Assembly: GCF_963583255.1 (NCBI RefSeq)
Contig: NC_084810.1
Location: forward strand, 8,649,751 to 8,713,750
DNA: 64,000 nt
Reading direction: 5' to 3'
DNA from: Pyrus communis
Taxonomy: Eukaryota; Streptophyta; Magnoliopsida; Rosales; Rosaceae
Made by a program: the position numbers and the translations under genes
Part shown: positions 22,659 to 42,824 of the stretch, piece by piece
Numbering within the stretch: position 1 is the first letter of the stretch
How the letters are laid out: the number at the start of each line of letters is the position of its first letter
The notes under the pieces: generated by a model
What the model was told of the DNA's origin: nothing
What the model saw: the letters and a program-made list of their open reading frames with translations, nothing else
The model's database searches: none

Positions 22659-25600
22659 AACGGAAGAGGGGGGTTTGACAGCTCTGGCCGTCTTGGAGCG
22701 CAGTTACTAAGGCTTGTAATAACGCCACCCACATGGCGACACATGAACCCACATGCCAAGATTGCGGGCTTAAGAGGAGATTATGGGGGGAAGAGGAGAA
22801 TATGCTGCTTAAGTGCTTTTGCGTTTGGACTTTGGGGAAGTCGGAAGTCTTTTTTTTTTTTGCGACGCCAAAAAGCACTTAACAAACCTCTAGATGCATT
22901 GTCTTTCTCTTTCAACGCGGTTTTAAATTTTTTTCGTTTAGTGTGAATGGAACTTAGTTTTGCACTATGACTTGGTACGTGGGTTGAATGAGTTCACACT
23001 CCTCCGGAATCCAAGTAAAATGGATTAATGAGATAACGTTGTTCAGGTTTGTGATTAGGTTGATCGAGTCTACCGGTTTTGTAGTTGACCGTGCACGTAA
23101 AGAATTTTCAACTGATATCGAATCTATCGTAAAATTTATATATGTTTACGTACATAATTGATGTTGGGAAGTGTTATTGACATTCTCAAAATCTCATACT
23201 ACAATTCTCATAAGTGTATTTTTCTTTCCAAATATAGAAAGTTTAGAGTGTAGAATGAGATTTTTGAAGTGCTACTAACAATTGCCTTAATGTTAGGATT
23301 TAATGAGTTCAAATTGTTAAACTGCGATAATAGTGAAAAATACGGTAAATGTGATGACATGTGTTCTTAAGTGGTGACTTGTTCTCTAGTCTTGTGACCT
23401 TATGTCAACGCTATTAAATTTCCTTTTGGAGCTTGTGGAAACTTGAGAGCGAAACCAGCACAATACTTGACAATGTGAAATTGAAGAATTCATAGTACTG
23501 GGGGCATTAATATGAATATTCAACCGATATTAATGTACATCAAGAATTTGAGGTAAGGCCAACTAAACTAGAAAGCTTCTAATCCAACCGAATTATAAAT
23601 TTTTAATAAAAAAAACTCGTAGCTCAAACCGTCAACAGTTGCTCATGCATTTGAAATCCCGTATTCTAATACTGAGTGTTAGCAACCTTCTCGTTTTACC
23701 TTCTCAACTCTCATTCTCATTCTACAATGTTACTTAATTATTAAAACTGTCTATTTTTCAAATCACTCATTAAAGATCATTTATGCGAAAAATAAAAAAA
23801 ATATCAGAAATTGTTTAACCGTTGGACTACTGTTTGTTTTCAAATTTCAATGTTAGATGATTCCAACATTATCAATTTGAATCCTCCCTGGTAATTATTC
23901 TTGGTGCAAGAAAGTGGTTTCAAAACGTGAAGAAAGGAAATAAAAAAAAAAAACATTGATCCAATCTGTCGGTGCGTAGAGAAGTCTGAGGGGGCAAAGC
24001 ACTGAAAACTTATCTCCTTTACAGCTAGCTATAAGCACACAGAGACACCAGAGAGAGAGAGAGAGAGAGAGACCCACATTACCAAACTATGTCTTCCCAA
24101 ATTTACCCGTCTTCTTTTCCCCCTGTTTTTTTTATTTTCAAACCAGTCAGCTTGTGAAGAAAGGGACCAACCGCCCAAACCCATATTGGATAGCACTGGC
24201 TTTTTTGCTTATTTGAATTTTCAGTACAGCTCGATTTTAGGCAAAGTTAATGAGCATGCTTTAAGCTGCATTCACATTCTAGAATACATTGATGACATAA
24301 ATTACTGAATTTAACGGCAGAATGTGCGCTAAAGAATTAAGAGATTTAACGAGTACAACCTCATTCTTCGAAAATTCACATACTAATATATGCCTCCACA
24401 AAAAGAAGAATACATAAGAAAATTCCTCATAAGCTCTAGCTCTAAATTTAACATGAACATATCAATCGCGTCTCATTCTTTGAAAATTTTAGACTATAAC
24501 AATGATATACGTTGCTGAATTTAACGATTAAATATGCGCTGAAAAATTCAAAAAAATATAACCAACGGATCCGAACTACTTAAACTACGATGTGTAGAGT
24601 AGCCCTCATTCTTTTAAGTGAATCCAAATTAAAGTTGTTTTGATATAATACTGATAAACTATATAAAAGGAGAGTGCATCTTGGTCACATTTTTGCCTAG
24701 TCAAGAAGCAACCAAATATTCACTACTTTGGGAATAAAACGTTTCTTGGCTAAGTAGCTAGGTAGCTTTACGAACAAAGGTTACCATGTGATGATGTCAC
24801 ATTTACAACTACAAATGAAATGAGTGCTATGAGGCCTTGGCCATGCTGTATTGCCTTCACTACGTACTACTGGAAATTCAGACATCCCATGTGAAAATCT
24901 ACTCTCCTTCAATCTCCATTCGAATTTTAATCACATTCACAACGCATGGGTTTTAATGAACCATTCCCTTTTTTTTTAAGCAGGAAATGTGAATTTCTTG
25001 AGGGGCTACTCTCTTACTACTTTATGTTAGATCCAAAGATAAAGGAGAAATTTTCCTCTTTTGTCTACCTTACATCATACCCAACACTATTCTAGATAAG
25101 ATCTTCACTTTACTTTACATCAAATACTATTTCACGATTCCTCATTTGCTCGTCTCTACTCATCATGTTTAGTCTTGTCGTTATCATCCACCACGCTCCC
25201 GCATGTCTCAAGCTCGGGCCTATATAGAGATAAAATGATCCTAACTGCATCTAGAAATGCTATTAACTCGTTAATTAAACAACGTTATAGAACGAAACCA
25301 CAAGCGGTCTCATCTCTTGCAAAAAAAAATAGGATCCTCTCAATCGTCTTAGTTTTAATTGGTTTCCAATCTCTGCCCCCATCAATCCCAATCCATGAGC
25401 TTGATGCCTTCATAACTTGGTTAGAAGATGCATCCCTTGCCAACTAAAATTTGTTTATGCTTTATGCCTTCCCCCCTTTTTATTGTTTCTTTTCTTATGT
25501 AGGAATATCTTTAGTCAGCGGCAAACCGAAGGAACCAAAACGATAACATACGAAACCAGATCTACTAAACAGACGATGGCACAGGAATAATAAATCAGTT

Positions 25601-26257
25601 TTCAGGGTAACTATATATTCTGAAATTTTTAATCGTTAAATCGCTCCAAAGGGTTTTAGAATCTAAAATTCGAAACTCGGGGAATCCCGGGTTATCAACT
25701 CAACTAATCCTCAAGGGCACACGTAGAACGCCAAAATTGAACAGCCAGGGCAAGGCAATGAGAAACAGCCAAACAGAAGTGTATCATGTATGCATCCGTG
25801 AGGAGTGGAACATCAGACCTATGCTTCCTCAGGAAGTTGACAATGCCGGAGCTACCACCGGATTAATCCGATGGAGATTGGATATTTCTGTTCTATGTTC
25901 ATCTATATAAATCCTGAGCGTTCAGTTACAGAGCTGCAAATCAAGTTCCCCATTAGACTAACAAGAAGACGTTTCAAGGGGGCAACAAAGCTCATATAGT
26001 AGGTGGCACAAACGCAAGTACATATATATATACAACGATCGATAAAATGTATCGCATCCGAAAACAGTGTCGGAGAATATCCATTTTCTCAGTCTATGCG
26101 CAACGTTGAAAATACATCGGATAAAGGCCACACGCTGATATATTTACATGCAATTATGATTCACTCCCAGTACTAGATATGATACTCTGAAACTCCAATA
26201 CGTAAATGCGAGAATAAGCGACGAGCACAAGCTGAACATGAGAAGCTAATATTTATC
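22659..26257. other. Long spacer, no gene seen
   Basis: 3.6 kb without recognisable coding sequence. It holds a GA microsatellite at about 24052-24072. A 90-codon frame at 25175-25447 has no family resemblance and no supporting signals. The right end is the 3' region of the aspartic protease gene. Confidence 0.5.
24052..24072. repeat. GA microsatellite
   Basis: About ten GA units in intergenic DNA. Confidence 0.85.
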
Positions 26258-30498
<4,241 letters not shown>

Positions 30499-30680
30499 CT
30501 GTTGATCACTGCTTTGATACGAAACTAGGGTTTCGAATTGAATTCCTAAAAAAAATTAATAAATTGAAAGCGATAATTACAAGGGAAATTACAGGAAGAA
30601 AATGACTCACAGTAAGTAGGCAGGAAGACGATGAGAAAGGAGGAGTGCGCTTTTCCCCAAACACCTCCCACTGGACAAGA

Positions 30681-30688
30681 TATTTATA
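30681..30688 (-). promoter_or_regulatory. TATA box of the aspartic protease gene
   Basis: TATAAATA on the minus strand, about 180 bp upstream of the leader-intron donor, giving a plausible transcription start near 30650. Confidence 0.6.
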
Positions 30689-30735
30689 ATTCCATTTGGA
30701 TTTCCAAAGCCGACAACTTTTCAATCTTATACGTA

Positions 30736-30741
30736 CACGTG
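30736..30741. promoter_or_regulatory. G-box upstream of the aspartic protease gene
   Basis: CACGTG in the context GTACACGTGTTC, about 50 bp upstream of the TATA box. Candidate bZIP or bHLH site; activity is inferred from position only. Confidence 0.45.
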
Positions 30742-32208
30742 TTCTTGATGACTGATCATCACGTCCGAAGAAGTCGTTTTATTCTTTTCGGACGAGAGAG
30801 AATAACCAAGGCAAATGAGCTGTGCTCGTGTGTGGTGAAGACTACAGAGTCTCTGATGATTAGCTTTGGGTCCGAATGGCACAAGCCCATCTCAACTTCC
30901 ATGATTCTTTCGGCCCAATGACTCAATGCTAAGTCTCAAGCCCAAGATAAATTGGCCCACTCCCAAGTCCCAAGTTTTGAGTTTAATATGGAGGAGCTTA
31001 TACAATGAAATATTTTGTGAGGGGTTTTAGGTGGTGTCTGATTAAAAATCAGATGATTGAAACATTAATGGTTTGTTTGCGTAACCGTAATTAAAATAGA
31101 GGAATTAAATTTAGGAAGAATTAAATTGAGGAAGAATCAGAATAATGTGAAAGATGATATTGTAGTTGATTATCAATGTCATATTTAACGACATTGTCTT
31201 CACGTATTTGGAATACAGTTAAATTAGATTTGATTAAGGTTAGCTTACCAGCTCTTGAAAGAGAATTGGTTTTCCACTAGTTAGTTTCTTTTGAACTCTC
31301 AAAATTAACTCCGTCGAATTTGCAGGTCATTTCAAAAAATTATATATTGTACATCCCTATATATGTACTTTCTTATTGTAGTTTTGTGTTGTATTTGTAA
31401 CAGATTTGCGACAAAATTTCTACAAGCATTACTAATTTAACTAGAAAAAAATACAGAGAAGATTTATAGAAGTTTATTTTTTCCCAGAATCTTCAGTAAA
31501 AGAGTTAAGAATATCTAGAACATTTCTAGCAACTTTGGTAGTGGCTTTAGCAAACATTAGATAGGCAATTTTATAACCAAAATGTGATGAAAGAATTCCT
31601 ACTTGATTGTGTTTGCTATCTCATTAGCTGTCTAATAAGTGACTCCATGCATAAAATAGACGTAAGGAGGGATCTCCATGTCTAATACCTTTGCTAGGGT
31701 AGACATAACCATTAGCCTTCCCATTAATAAGGAAGGAAAAGGAAACAGAAAATACACAATCCATAACTAGATCAATCCAATAATTATCAAACCCTAACTT
31801 ATCGTAGCAGCTCTTTCGAAATCAATAATTATTAAGCCATTTGATTATTCGAATTTTATTTCAGCTTTATGTACCATACCATGGGTTTTTGCATACTTTA
31901 GATGATCAGCTAGTTGTGAATTTAGAGAGTTTTTGAAAGTATAACCCTTGAATGAAGATCTAATAAATATAAACGATTCCCATCGTAAAATGCATTATAG
32001 TTTTAACTTTTTAAGTTATAGAAAGATATTCATCCTTATTATAGAAACTCTATATATATGGCCATATGTACGATTTAAATAAATTGGGCTAAAATTAAAA
32101 ATAAATAAAAAGACATTGAATCAATGAGAGTCTTTTATTACACTCAAGCTAAATATCGAAGAATTGACTTCATATCAATATTTATCATTACCAATGAAAA
32201 TGACTTAT
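30742..32208. other. Spacer, no gene seen
   Basis: AT-rich DNA between the protease promoter and the 3' end of the WRKY gene. No coding family, RNA or element boundary recognised. Confidence 0.5.
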
Positions 32209-34942
<2,734 letters not shown>

Positions 34943-35330
34943 GACGGATATTGTATACACGTAACGTTTCGATTAATTATAGGTTTGGTCTGCTGAGAGT
35001 GACGATGTTGGTGATGAAGACGATGACTGTGGTAGGAAGAATAACAAGAGCGAGCTATGGACAGGCAAGTCGTCGTCCTCCTTTGTCCACATAAATATTT
35101 AAAGGGTTTGGGGAAAGGAATAAGCACAAGAAGAGAGAGGGGCTAGTGAAGTTTGAAGTCATAGGAGATGCAACAGACTCGGCTTTAAAAGAGTTTGGAC
35201 TAAGACCATGAGAAAATGAGTGAGATCTTGTACAACCAACAACATCATGAAATAATATATATGGTAGAGAATAGAGGAGTGAGGTCAGGTGGTGCGTCAA
35301 GATACCACGTGGCATTACAGTCTCAGGAAG

Positions 35331-35362
<32 letters not shown>

Positions 35363-36360
35363 TTAGAATCATCTTATCAAAATATTATATAGGTAAACAA
35401 AAAAAATTGATAGAAGTTAAAAGCACCATGAGAAACAAAGTGTGTAGTAGAGATTTTCCAGAACTGTCCTATTTTAATTAAAGAATTGTAACATGTGATC
35501 GTAAAATAATAATTAACTGCATCATTAACATATAGCTTTGATTTGACCTTCGCCAAAAAAATTTAGTACATAATTAACGATAATTAGTAGCATTACACCT
35601 ACTGAAATTTACTACAAGTAATGGTAAAACTCATAGAAAAATTCCAAGGAAAGAATAAACAGAGATGGTTGAAATTTTGATTTATTCCCAAGTATGCAAT
35701 GCATCGTTCCTATTGGTCTGGCGCAATCCATGTGAGGGCGGAGAAGGGGCGGAGTCAACGATATAGACGGCCAAGCTTCCTTTGCGACTATACTGGGTCC
35801 TACGTATGTTCTTGTTTGACTGCCCACGTTTTCGTTTTGGATCAAAGACAGAAAGACAGACAGAAGAGAAGGTGGTGTAGTAATTTTGGTGTTCCAATAT
35901 TCCAATATTGTCATTGTATAGTCACTCGTTGATTCGCGTGAAATATGATGGAACCTTAAAATAAGATAATATGGAACGTGAGACAATGAAGTGTATATAT
36001 GTATACGCGCACATTTATAACTGGTCAAAAAGAAAATGTGCAAAATGAATGTGATTTTTCAGTGTCGGTAATACTATTTATACCGTTGTCCGTACTAACA
36101 AACCTTAAACATAACACAGTGTTACAATGTTTGTTAACTTATAAAGCAACTCACGCGGTTTATTGTCACAGACTTGTTTCATACCAAATAATTACCAACT
36201 AACTAGAAGTGAGAAATGGGTTTTTTTTATATGACCCTTAGGAAACTAGGCTATGTTAGCGAGCCGTATCGTCATTTAGCCGAGGTCAGGTGTTTGTTAG
36301 GCTTAGGTAGTAGTGTTGTCGATACATGACCTAGACAGTAGTGGTTTTTGTAACAGTGAC
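34943..36360. other. WRKY upstream region
   Basis: Promoter-side DNA of the WRKY gene. It contains a GA microsatellite at about 35331-35358 and scattered TTGAC words (about 35541, 35812 and, reversed, 35755) that could be W-boxes. No other gene is seen. Confidence 0.5.
35331..35358. repeat. GA microsatellite upstream of the WRKY gene
   Basis: About thirteen GA units roughly 400 bp upstream of the WRKY start. GA tracts near plant promoters can bind BBR/BPC factors; here that is only positional. Confidence 0.85.
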
Positions 36361-36362
36361 CA

Positions 36363-38990
36363 TGAGACTAAATAATACTGAAGAAGTAACGGTTTATAAA
36401 AAATGGCTTGCAAAATTGAAACATACCTAAAGTCCGTGTATATGATATATACAATAAAGGATTGTTTGAATTTAAATTTGACTAGTCAACTAAGACAGCT
36501 CTAGGATCATGAGAATAAATAATACTGAAGAAGTAACGGTTTATCAAAAATGACTTGTAAAATTGAAACATACCTAAAGTCCGTGTATATGATATATACA
36601 ATAAAGGATTGTTTGAATTTAGATTTGACTAGTCAATTAAGATGGTTGAAAAAACGGTCTCTACTGGTGTTAGTGCAGATTTTCAATTGCTTTTATAAAA
36701 TCAACTAGATCAACATATGCGAAAAGTAACTATTTGCATACTGGTCTGATTCAAGTAGCAATAAAATCGTTAACAAGAACAAGGTTAGATACCTCCATTC
36801 TACTATGTTTGATAGATAAATGTCATGGAAACTTTGTTAATTCCATGTTGAGATTACTAGAGTTATCTCTTAGTAAAGGACCAATCTATTTCAATTGTTT
36901 CACAAACTTTTCTGTTGCGTTATCTGATCCCAGAGGCTTAAAGACTCTCACCCTAAGCATTGATACGTAAAGGTATGATTAGAACCATGATCATAACATT
37001 TGGTTGTGAACTATAGAATTTCATATAAGGTGATGAATTCCTACCTAAGGAAACAATTCTGGATACTAAGGGACAAACCCCTTTGTTCCAAGCTAACATA
37101 GGAAAACCCCATATAGTGGTACCTAAAATGATAAGGTGGAATGAAGTTACTCTACCTAAAAGATGGAGATTGCAAAATGCAACTCTAGCTCAACCAATTC
37201 AAAATAAAGAACCTATTCATATAAATCAATACGAAGATGGAGACTTTGAAATACAATTTTCTAGTGAAATGATGGCTAGTTTAAGTGTTGGTTCTAAATT
37301 AAGCATTGATTCTTTGATGCACCAAGACCCCTTCTTTTTTGAACAAATTCATTTGGATGGCCAACAACAAGATCAAACTCTTATGAGCAAGATCGTGAGA
37401 GAATTGTTTTTGAAGGTCTTAGGCAAACTAGTGAGCAAGTACAAGTTTTACTTTATAAAGTTGAAACACTGGAGCCACTACCCCTATAAGAAATCCTCCA
37501 CAACCAAAACCATGATGGTCTGTTGTGGATTCTAACATCTTTGTCATAACAAAGTTCGAACCCGATAAAGAATTTATCAAGTTAGACTATCTTAGTGAAG
37601 AAAATGCTTTAAAAAGGAGAATGGTTTGAAAACACTTATAATCAAGAAAGGCAAGCTTTCTTAAAGAAAGCCCATTTTCAGCTCATGAAAGAAAATGAGT
37701 TTAATACAAGGTTCTTTACTTGGTATGAATGGTGTGCCAAAAAATGGAAGTTTTTTGAATATGCTAAGTATATAAGTGTCAATGAAAATCTATTCAGAAC
37801 TTATATCACTAAGGAGGGAAAAGAAGAAAAGGTAATTCACCCTCCAAAAAAGGGTACTCTAGTGAATAAAAGAGGAAATTTTGCCTCTCAATATAAGGAA
37901 GTACCTAAAATGGCTTAGGATAGTTAAGCTACCATCACTTCCCTATTTAATGGAGTTTTTGCTGTTCTACAACAAAATAATTATACCAACGTATTCCTTT
38001 ATTAGGCAAGCAAACATCCAAAATTGAGAATTTGTTTCAGACAAACGGTTTACTAAATGCAACAATTTAGGAACCTAGGCCATCAAGTTGAAAAAGCTTC
38101 TAACAGTAAGAACACAAATAACAAGCCCAGTCCAGCCATGTTTAAACCATCTTAACTTCTTTACCTAAAATATCACAAGTTTAGGAAAAACTTTGAGAGA
38201 TGACAATGATTTTGTAAATGCCTTAGCTAAGAGAATAACTTCTATAAGAATATTTGACAAGAACTCTAAAGTTTCATTGATTACTGAAACTAACCTCTCA
38301 AATTTAGAAGAACAATTTACTAATACAGGTCTTGAACTAGGACTAAATAGGATAAAATTTGGGAAAAAGATTTAAAGAACACCCCCAACAAAAAATTACT
38401 ATCTTTGGCTTTTATCAGTTGATATGCAAGAAAATAATATGGGTGAAAGCATCAAATATGATGGAAAAGCAATAGTTGAATGAAATATTGATGGGCAAAC
38501 TGAATATCAAATCGTTAATACTGTAAGACACATGATGTTTCCATCAGCCAGTAAATTAAACTGCAACTCTAATAGAGAAATTGCTCAGGCCATAGTCGCT
38601 GGGTTTATAAGACAACTTCAAGGATGGTGAAATTTCCATCTGGCTACCAAGCTAAAGAACAAATCTTTGGAGCTACGAGCGTAGTTGGAGATAATAATGG
38701 TGAGCCTATTCTACAAGAAGATGCAGTCAATACTCTAATCTATAGCATTGCTCTTCATTTTGTTAAAACTACTTAACTCCAACAAGATTGATCTAGAGAG
38801 CTTTTAATGAATCTTAAATGTCCAACTTTGTCTCAGATGGTACAAACATGTTTGTTTTATGCTAAAGTCTTCACTATACTTGATTGTTAAGAGAAATTTC
38901 TTCTGGATTACTTTCTCTCTTTGTGGAAACGATAAGAAATAGAACGAGGAACAAATTTGGCGGTGTCATACCTTTTGTTTTAGAAACCCT
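36363..38990 (+). pseudogene. Endogenous caulimovirid fragment (movement and coat regions), heavily broken
   Basis: Translations in all three plus frames match, in order, the first part of a plant pararetrovirus polyprotein. They are a 30K-type movement protein core (about 36700-36970, with HTGLIQVAIKSLTR and PIYFNCFTNFSVAL), its C-terminal side with IRWNEVTLPKRW (about 37125-37265), a middle region with FFTWYEWCAKKW (about 37700-37900), and a coat-protein-like region (about 38000-38980). Numerous stops and frame changes separate these parts; in-frame stops and shifts lie, for example, around 36705, 36970, 37535, 37918, 38150 and 38375. No protease, reverse transcriptase or RNase H is visible, so the copy is 5'-partial and non-functional. 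Layout and wording fit florendovirus- or petuvirus-like endogenous sequences known from many eudicots including Rosaceae. Genus assignment is tentative. Confidence 0.75.
36371..36650 (+). repeat. 147-bp tandem duplication inside the caulimovirid
   Basis: The unit starting AATAATACTG at 36371 recurs at 36518, an offset of 147 bp. Both copies contain AAGTCCGTGTATATGATAT and AAAGGATTGTTTGAATTTA with only a few differences. 147 is a multiple of three, so the duplication kept phase within the viral reading frame upstream of the movement core. Confidence 0.85.
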
Positions 38991-41900
38991 TTGCACGATG
39001 AACCCATTGTCACGCAACGTGAGCGGTAAATACTGTGCCTTAAAATCCCACCGGCGATCATAGAACCTCTTTGCGCGACAAATACCTTGTTTCGTTGTGC
39101 AAAGGTCCCTTGAGTGATGAAAAATTCATCACCCAAAGACTTGCGCGATGAAGCATTAAGTATTTATTTTCTTTCCCTTAAACCCTACAAAATATGTGCT
39201 ACTTGGAAAAGCTAGTTAGCTGCAAAGTTTGATGACCTTATCAATTCTTGTATTTTGAGAAATTGTTTTCGAGACGAAAGAAAATAAATACTTAAAGTAC
39301 ATATTAAATTATTATTCATAATAGAAACTAAGTAATTATTTAATGCTATTGTCCACAAATACATAATTATAAAACTAATTTATTTGTCCATAACATTGAA
39401 AAATAAAAACTACTCTATCGGTGGTGCTTCATCATATTAGGCTACATCATACTTCCATTACAGGTAATGACACATACCGACCGAAATCAAGGTGTGCTGG
39501 CCGTCACGTGAGGGTGACGTAGCCATGTGCACAGTGCGAAAGCAATAATAATAATAATAATAATGCGAATAAATAAAAACCAACTACTAGCAGTACTAGC
39601 TAAGATAACATGCTAGTGCGAGATTAAGTGTGATAATACAACCATAGCATAAGTAGCCTAAGTGCAGTCCAGCAGGACAAATACTAATTATACAACACCC
39701 AAAGGTGACCATACAATGGTGATAATCTGTCAAAGTTACCGTGGATTCCTCACAAGCCACCAAAAAGCACTCCTAACTAGAACCTAGAGGGGCGCAAAAC
39801 AGAAAGTGTGAGTAGGCAAAAACAAAGCTTTTCAAAACCATTTCATTTCTCAAATGTTCTAACCCCTTGCCACAAAACCTGTATAATTTCCCATAAAATA
39901 GAATATGTATGTATGTATATATATATATGTATCTCAAAACCATGCTCAACAAGCTTTAATCATAAATATGCTATGCCAAATATCTTAATACGATAGAATA
40001 AGTAACTCAAGTAAAATAGATCAATGAGAAATAACATATCAGCCGGATCCACCTAAAGTGGCCTGTACGACTGAACTCCTAGCTCATACATCATGCCTGC
40101 ACACAAGTCGGAACCACCTATAGCGGCAGGACTGGGTGTAAATAAATATGCTCTAGTGCTACGATCACAAGAAGACTATGCGAATAATCGCGGGTCACCT
40201 ACGAGTCGGAACCACCTATAGTGGTCTGTACAACAGGACTGTGCACCTAATTTAGATCCAAGGTGAGCGTATGGTGTAGGAGGTGAACATCACTTGAAGG
40301 ATTGTGCCCTAACCATGGCAAGAGCACTAACATTGGGGTGCATGTTTATGAGCTCTCAACACATCTCACATAATCAACAATTTTACATAAACAATCTACA
40401 ACTCACCTGGTACTTACCTGAGCGTCCACAGCATCAAATCACATTTATGCATACTATATTAATTCAATGATCTACTTATAAATCAATATGCATCACATTT
40501 CTAAACATAAATTCATTTAAATCGATTTTTTGGGAAAAATCTCAAGTATATAGGTATATACGGAAAATAAAAAGCCTACTCACTAGTATGTGGAAGGGTC
40601 GTAGCCTCCAAGCCTTGATTGACTGTGCTCGTCCTGAGGATAGGTCTCAACTATAAGCGAGACAACTATATAAACGTTAATTTAAAGCACAAACCAAAAT
40701 TAGGTAATAACTTCTCATACATTGCTTAAATAGGGTGTTTGAATATACCAACGTAATCTACTCAACACCATGAGCATCCCTATATTTTTAGAAAATTTTC
40801 CGACCACCCACGTGCCGGCCAAGGCACGGCCAGACGCGCCCCTACACACGGCCAACCTTAACGGAATAGTTAACTGCCGTTAGGAATATTTTGTGGAATA
40901 TTCTGTTAAAAACCTTAACAAAAGTTAACGGTGTTACTTGACGCCGTTAGAATATTTGGTCAACTCTAACGGAATATTCGTCTTTTTCTCCGACGAGCCT
41001 CGCCAGTCGTCGCCATCTGTAACTTCAATTTTCGCCAGTTTCTGAAAAAACTTTAAAACTTCATATATTTCTTATTCTTAACCAAAAACCATGAAATTTG
41101 TATCAAAATGAAGCTTACAACGAGTAAAACAGAACCTTACCACTTTTAGGACTTAAATACAATGGAATCTCACCAGAAAAACCCACGATAATCCGGCCAA
41201 ACTTCAAACTCGCCAAACTCACTTCCCGACGTCCAAAACACTTCGTTTTTTCTTCTCCGAGCTTTGTGAAGACGTTCTAAAGCTCCCTAGATGCTTTAAA
41301 ACTTCCAAAAACTTCACGATCATGATTGCTTGAACAATACCCAAATCGGAGCTCGTGAGAAACTAGGGTTTTTGAAGGTTTTAAGTCCAAACAAAGGTAT
41401 GGATCAACTCCTAGGTTTGCAAGGAGTTTGAATGTTAACTTTAAAACCTCGATCCGTGCCTGAAATGGTTGGTTGAAGGTTTGTCCATACGGTTGTACGG
41501 AAATGGAAGAAAATCTGAGAGAGAGAGAGGAGAGAGAGGTCTGAGTGTTTGTGTGTATGGTACGTGGGAGTGTGTTTGTGTGTGTGTGGTCCAGCTTGAT
41601 CACCAACGAAAAACCACAAAAAGCTAAGTTCTAATTGGGTCCAAAATGATAGGGACCTAACATATTGTCCACATCCAAAACTTAAACCACACAATGCCAC
41701 AACTGTTCAAGGGTACTTTAGTAATTTCATGCCATCGACACAAATATTTCAGGACGGGTTGTGACAGGTAATGCCTCTTGAATATATCATCCACAAAACT
41801 CATTAGGTTCAACTCTATTTCATCAATAATATACCACTATTTATGCAAAAAAAAAATTCAAAATTCAAAATTAAACATTATAATATATTATATAACAAAA

Positions 41901-42824
41901 ATAATTACCAATATATTAACTCCCACTTATTGCTAAGTCATCTAACATAGACTTCTTCAAATCATCCAACACCTTCTTCCAAGACATCCACTCGACCGTA
42001 GGACATTTGTTCCGCAATATATACCCAATCTCATACACAAGTTTGGCCTGCGACTCCCTCTTAGATTCCCTAAAATCATTCAAGTTGATTCACTTATGCC
42101 TATCATTGTTTTCTCTTTTGCCACATGTATGCGTAATCTTTGCCTTCTTTTTCCCAGATCTTTCTCCCTCACACCCCTTACTCGGACCATAGGCGGAATC
42201 GGCCATAGTACGAACATGGATATGAGTGGTTTGGGGGCAAAAGAAAACGAGGGGAAATAAAGGATTTTGAGGAAAACGATGTGAGTAAAAGAGGGAGAGA
42301 ACCTATCACTTTATATAACCAGGGGACCTTTGCACGATGTAGATTTCATTGCACAAAGGCTGTAGTAATTACATGGGTAGAAACGTTTAATCTGCCATGT
42401 TTAAATCACTTTGCGCGATGAAGGGTTCGTAGCCCAAGATAGTAAGGCAATGAATCCCGCGTCACGTAAAGGCTACAGTAATCACATTGCCAGAAACGTT
42501 CAACTTGCCACTTCAGAGCTCATTGCACGACGAGATGTCCTTGTGCGAGATTGTAGCGGGAAAATCTTCATTGCGCAAGTTATTGGCTCCAAAAACTCAC
42601 CTTGCCCGTCTTTTTTCTTTCTCTTTGCGCAACGAAAGTATGCCTTCGTCATGCAAAGTTGTCTTGTGCGATGCGATTCTTCGTCGCACAAGTTTTTTTA
42701 CTTTTATTTTTGGCAGCTGTTTTTGCGCAACCTTTAGCTAAATTCTTTGCGCTAGTGTAAATTGCATGATGAATTTGCTTTGTTGTACAAAATTTCATCG
42801 CGCAAATAATTTTTCCTACTAATG
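38991..42824. mobile_element. Probable non-autonomous CACTA-type element, split by a solo LTR
   Basis: Two arms, 38991-39170 and about 42310-42824, are rich in short sub-terminal words such as TTTGCGCGATGAAG and their reverse complements (CATCGCGCAAA). These look like the clustered sub-terminal repeats of CACTA (En/Spm) elements. The right end TTTTTCCTACTAATG is a degenerate form of the reversed CACTAGTAGGAAAAA terminus. The left terminus is not identifiable. The element seems to interrupt the caulimovirid, whose similarity fades at about 38985. It carries no transposase reading frame. Confidence 0.45.
39468..41766 (-). mobile_element. Solo LTR with perfect 5-bp target duplication
   Basis: A 2,299-bp block with the LTR start on the minus strand (TGTCACAACCCGTCC, from 41766) and the LTR end at 39468 (GGTATGTGTCA). 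It is flanked by GGTAA on both sides (39463-39467 and 41767-41771), an exact duplication. No internal region or second LTR exists, so it formed by LTR-LTR recombination. It carries a short array of AGTCGGAACCACCTATAG words (about 40035-40235) analogous to, but different from, the array in the Gypsy-like LTRs. An AAT microsatellite lies at 39548-39564. Confidence 0.85.

Noticed and set aside
25175..25447. 90-codon frame in the large spacer
   Set aside because: No domain, no homology I can recognise, no promoter or splice support, ordinary spacer composition.
35612..36043. 143-codon minus-strand frame upstream of the WRKY gene
   Set aside because: No recognisable family and composition typical of non-coding promoter-side DNA.
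42411..42741. Overlapping plus-strand frames in the GCGCGATG-rich arm
   Set aside because: Generated by the CpG-rich sub-terminal words. Three overlapping frames on both strands are equally open.
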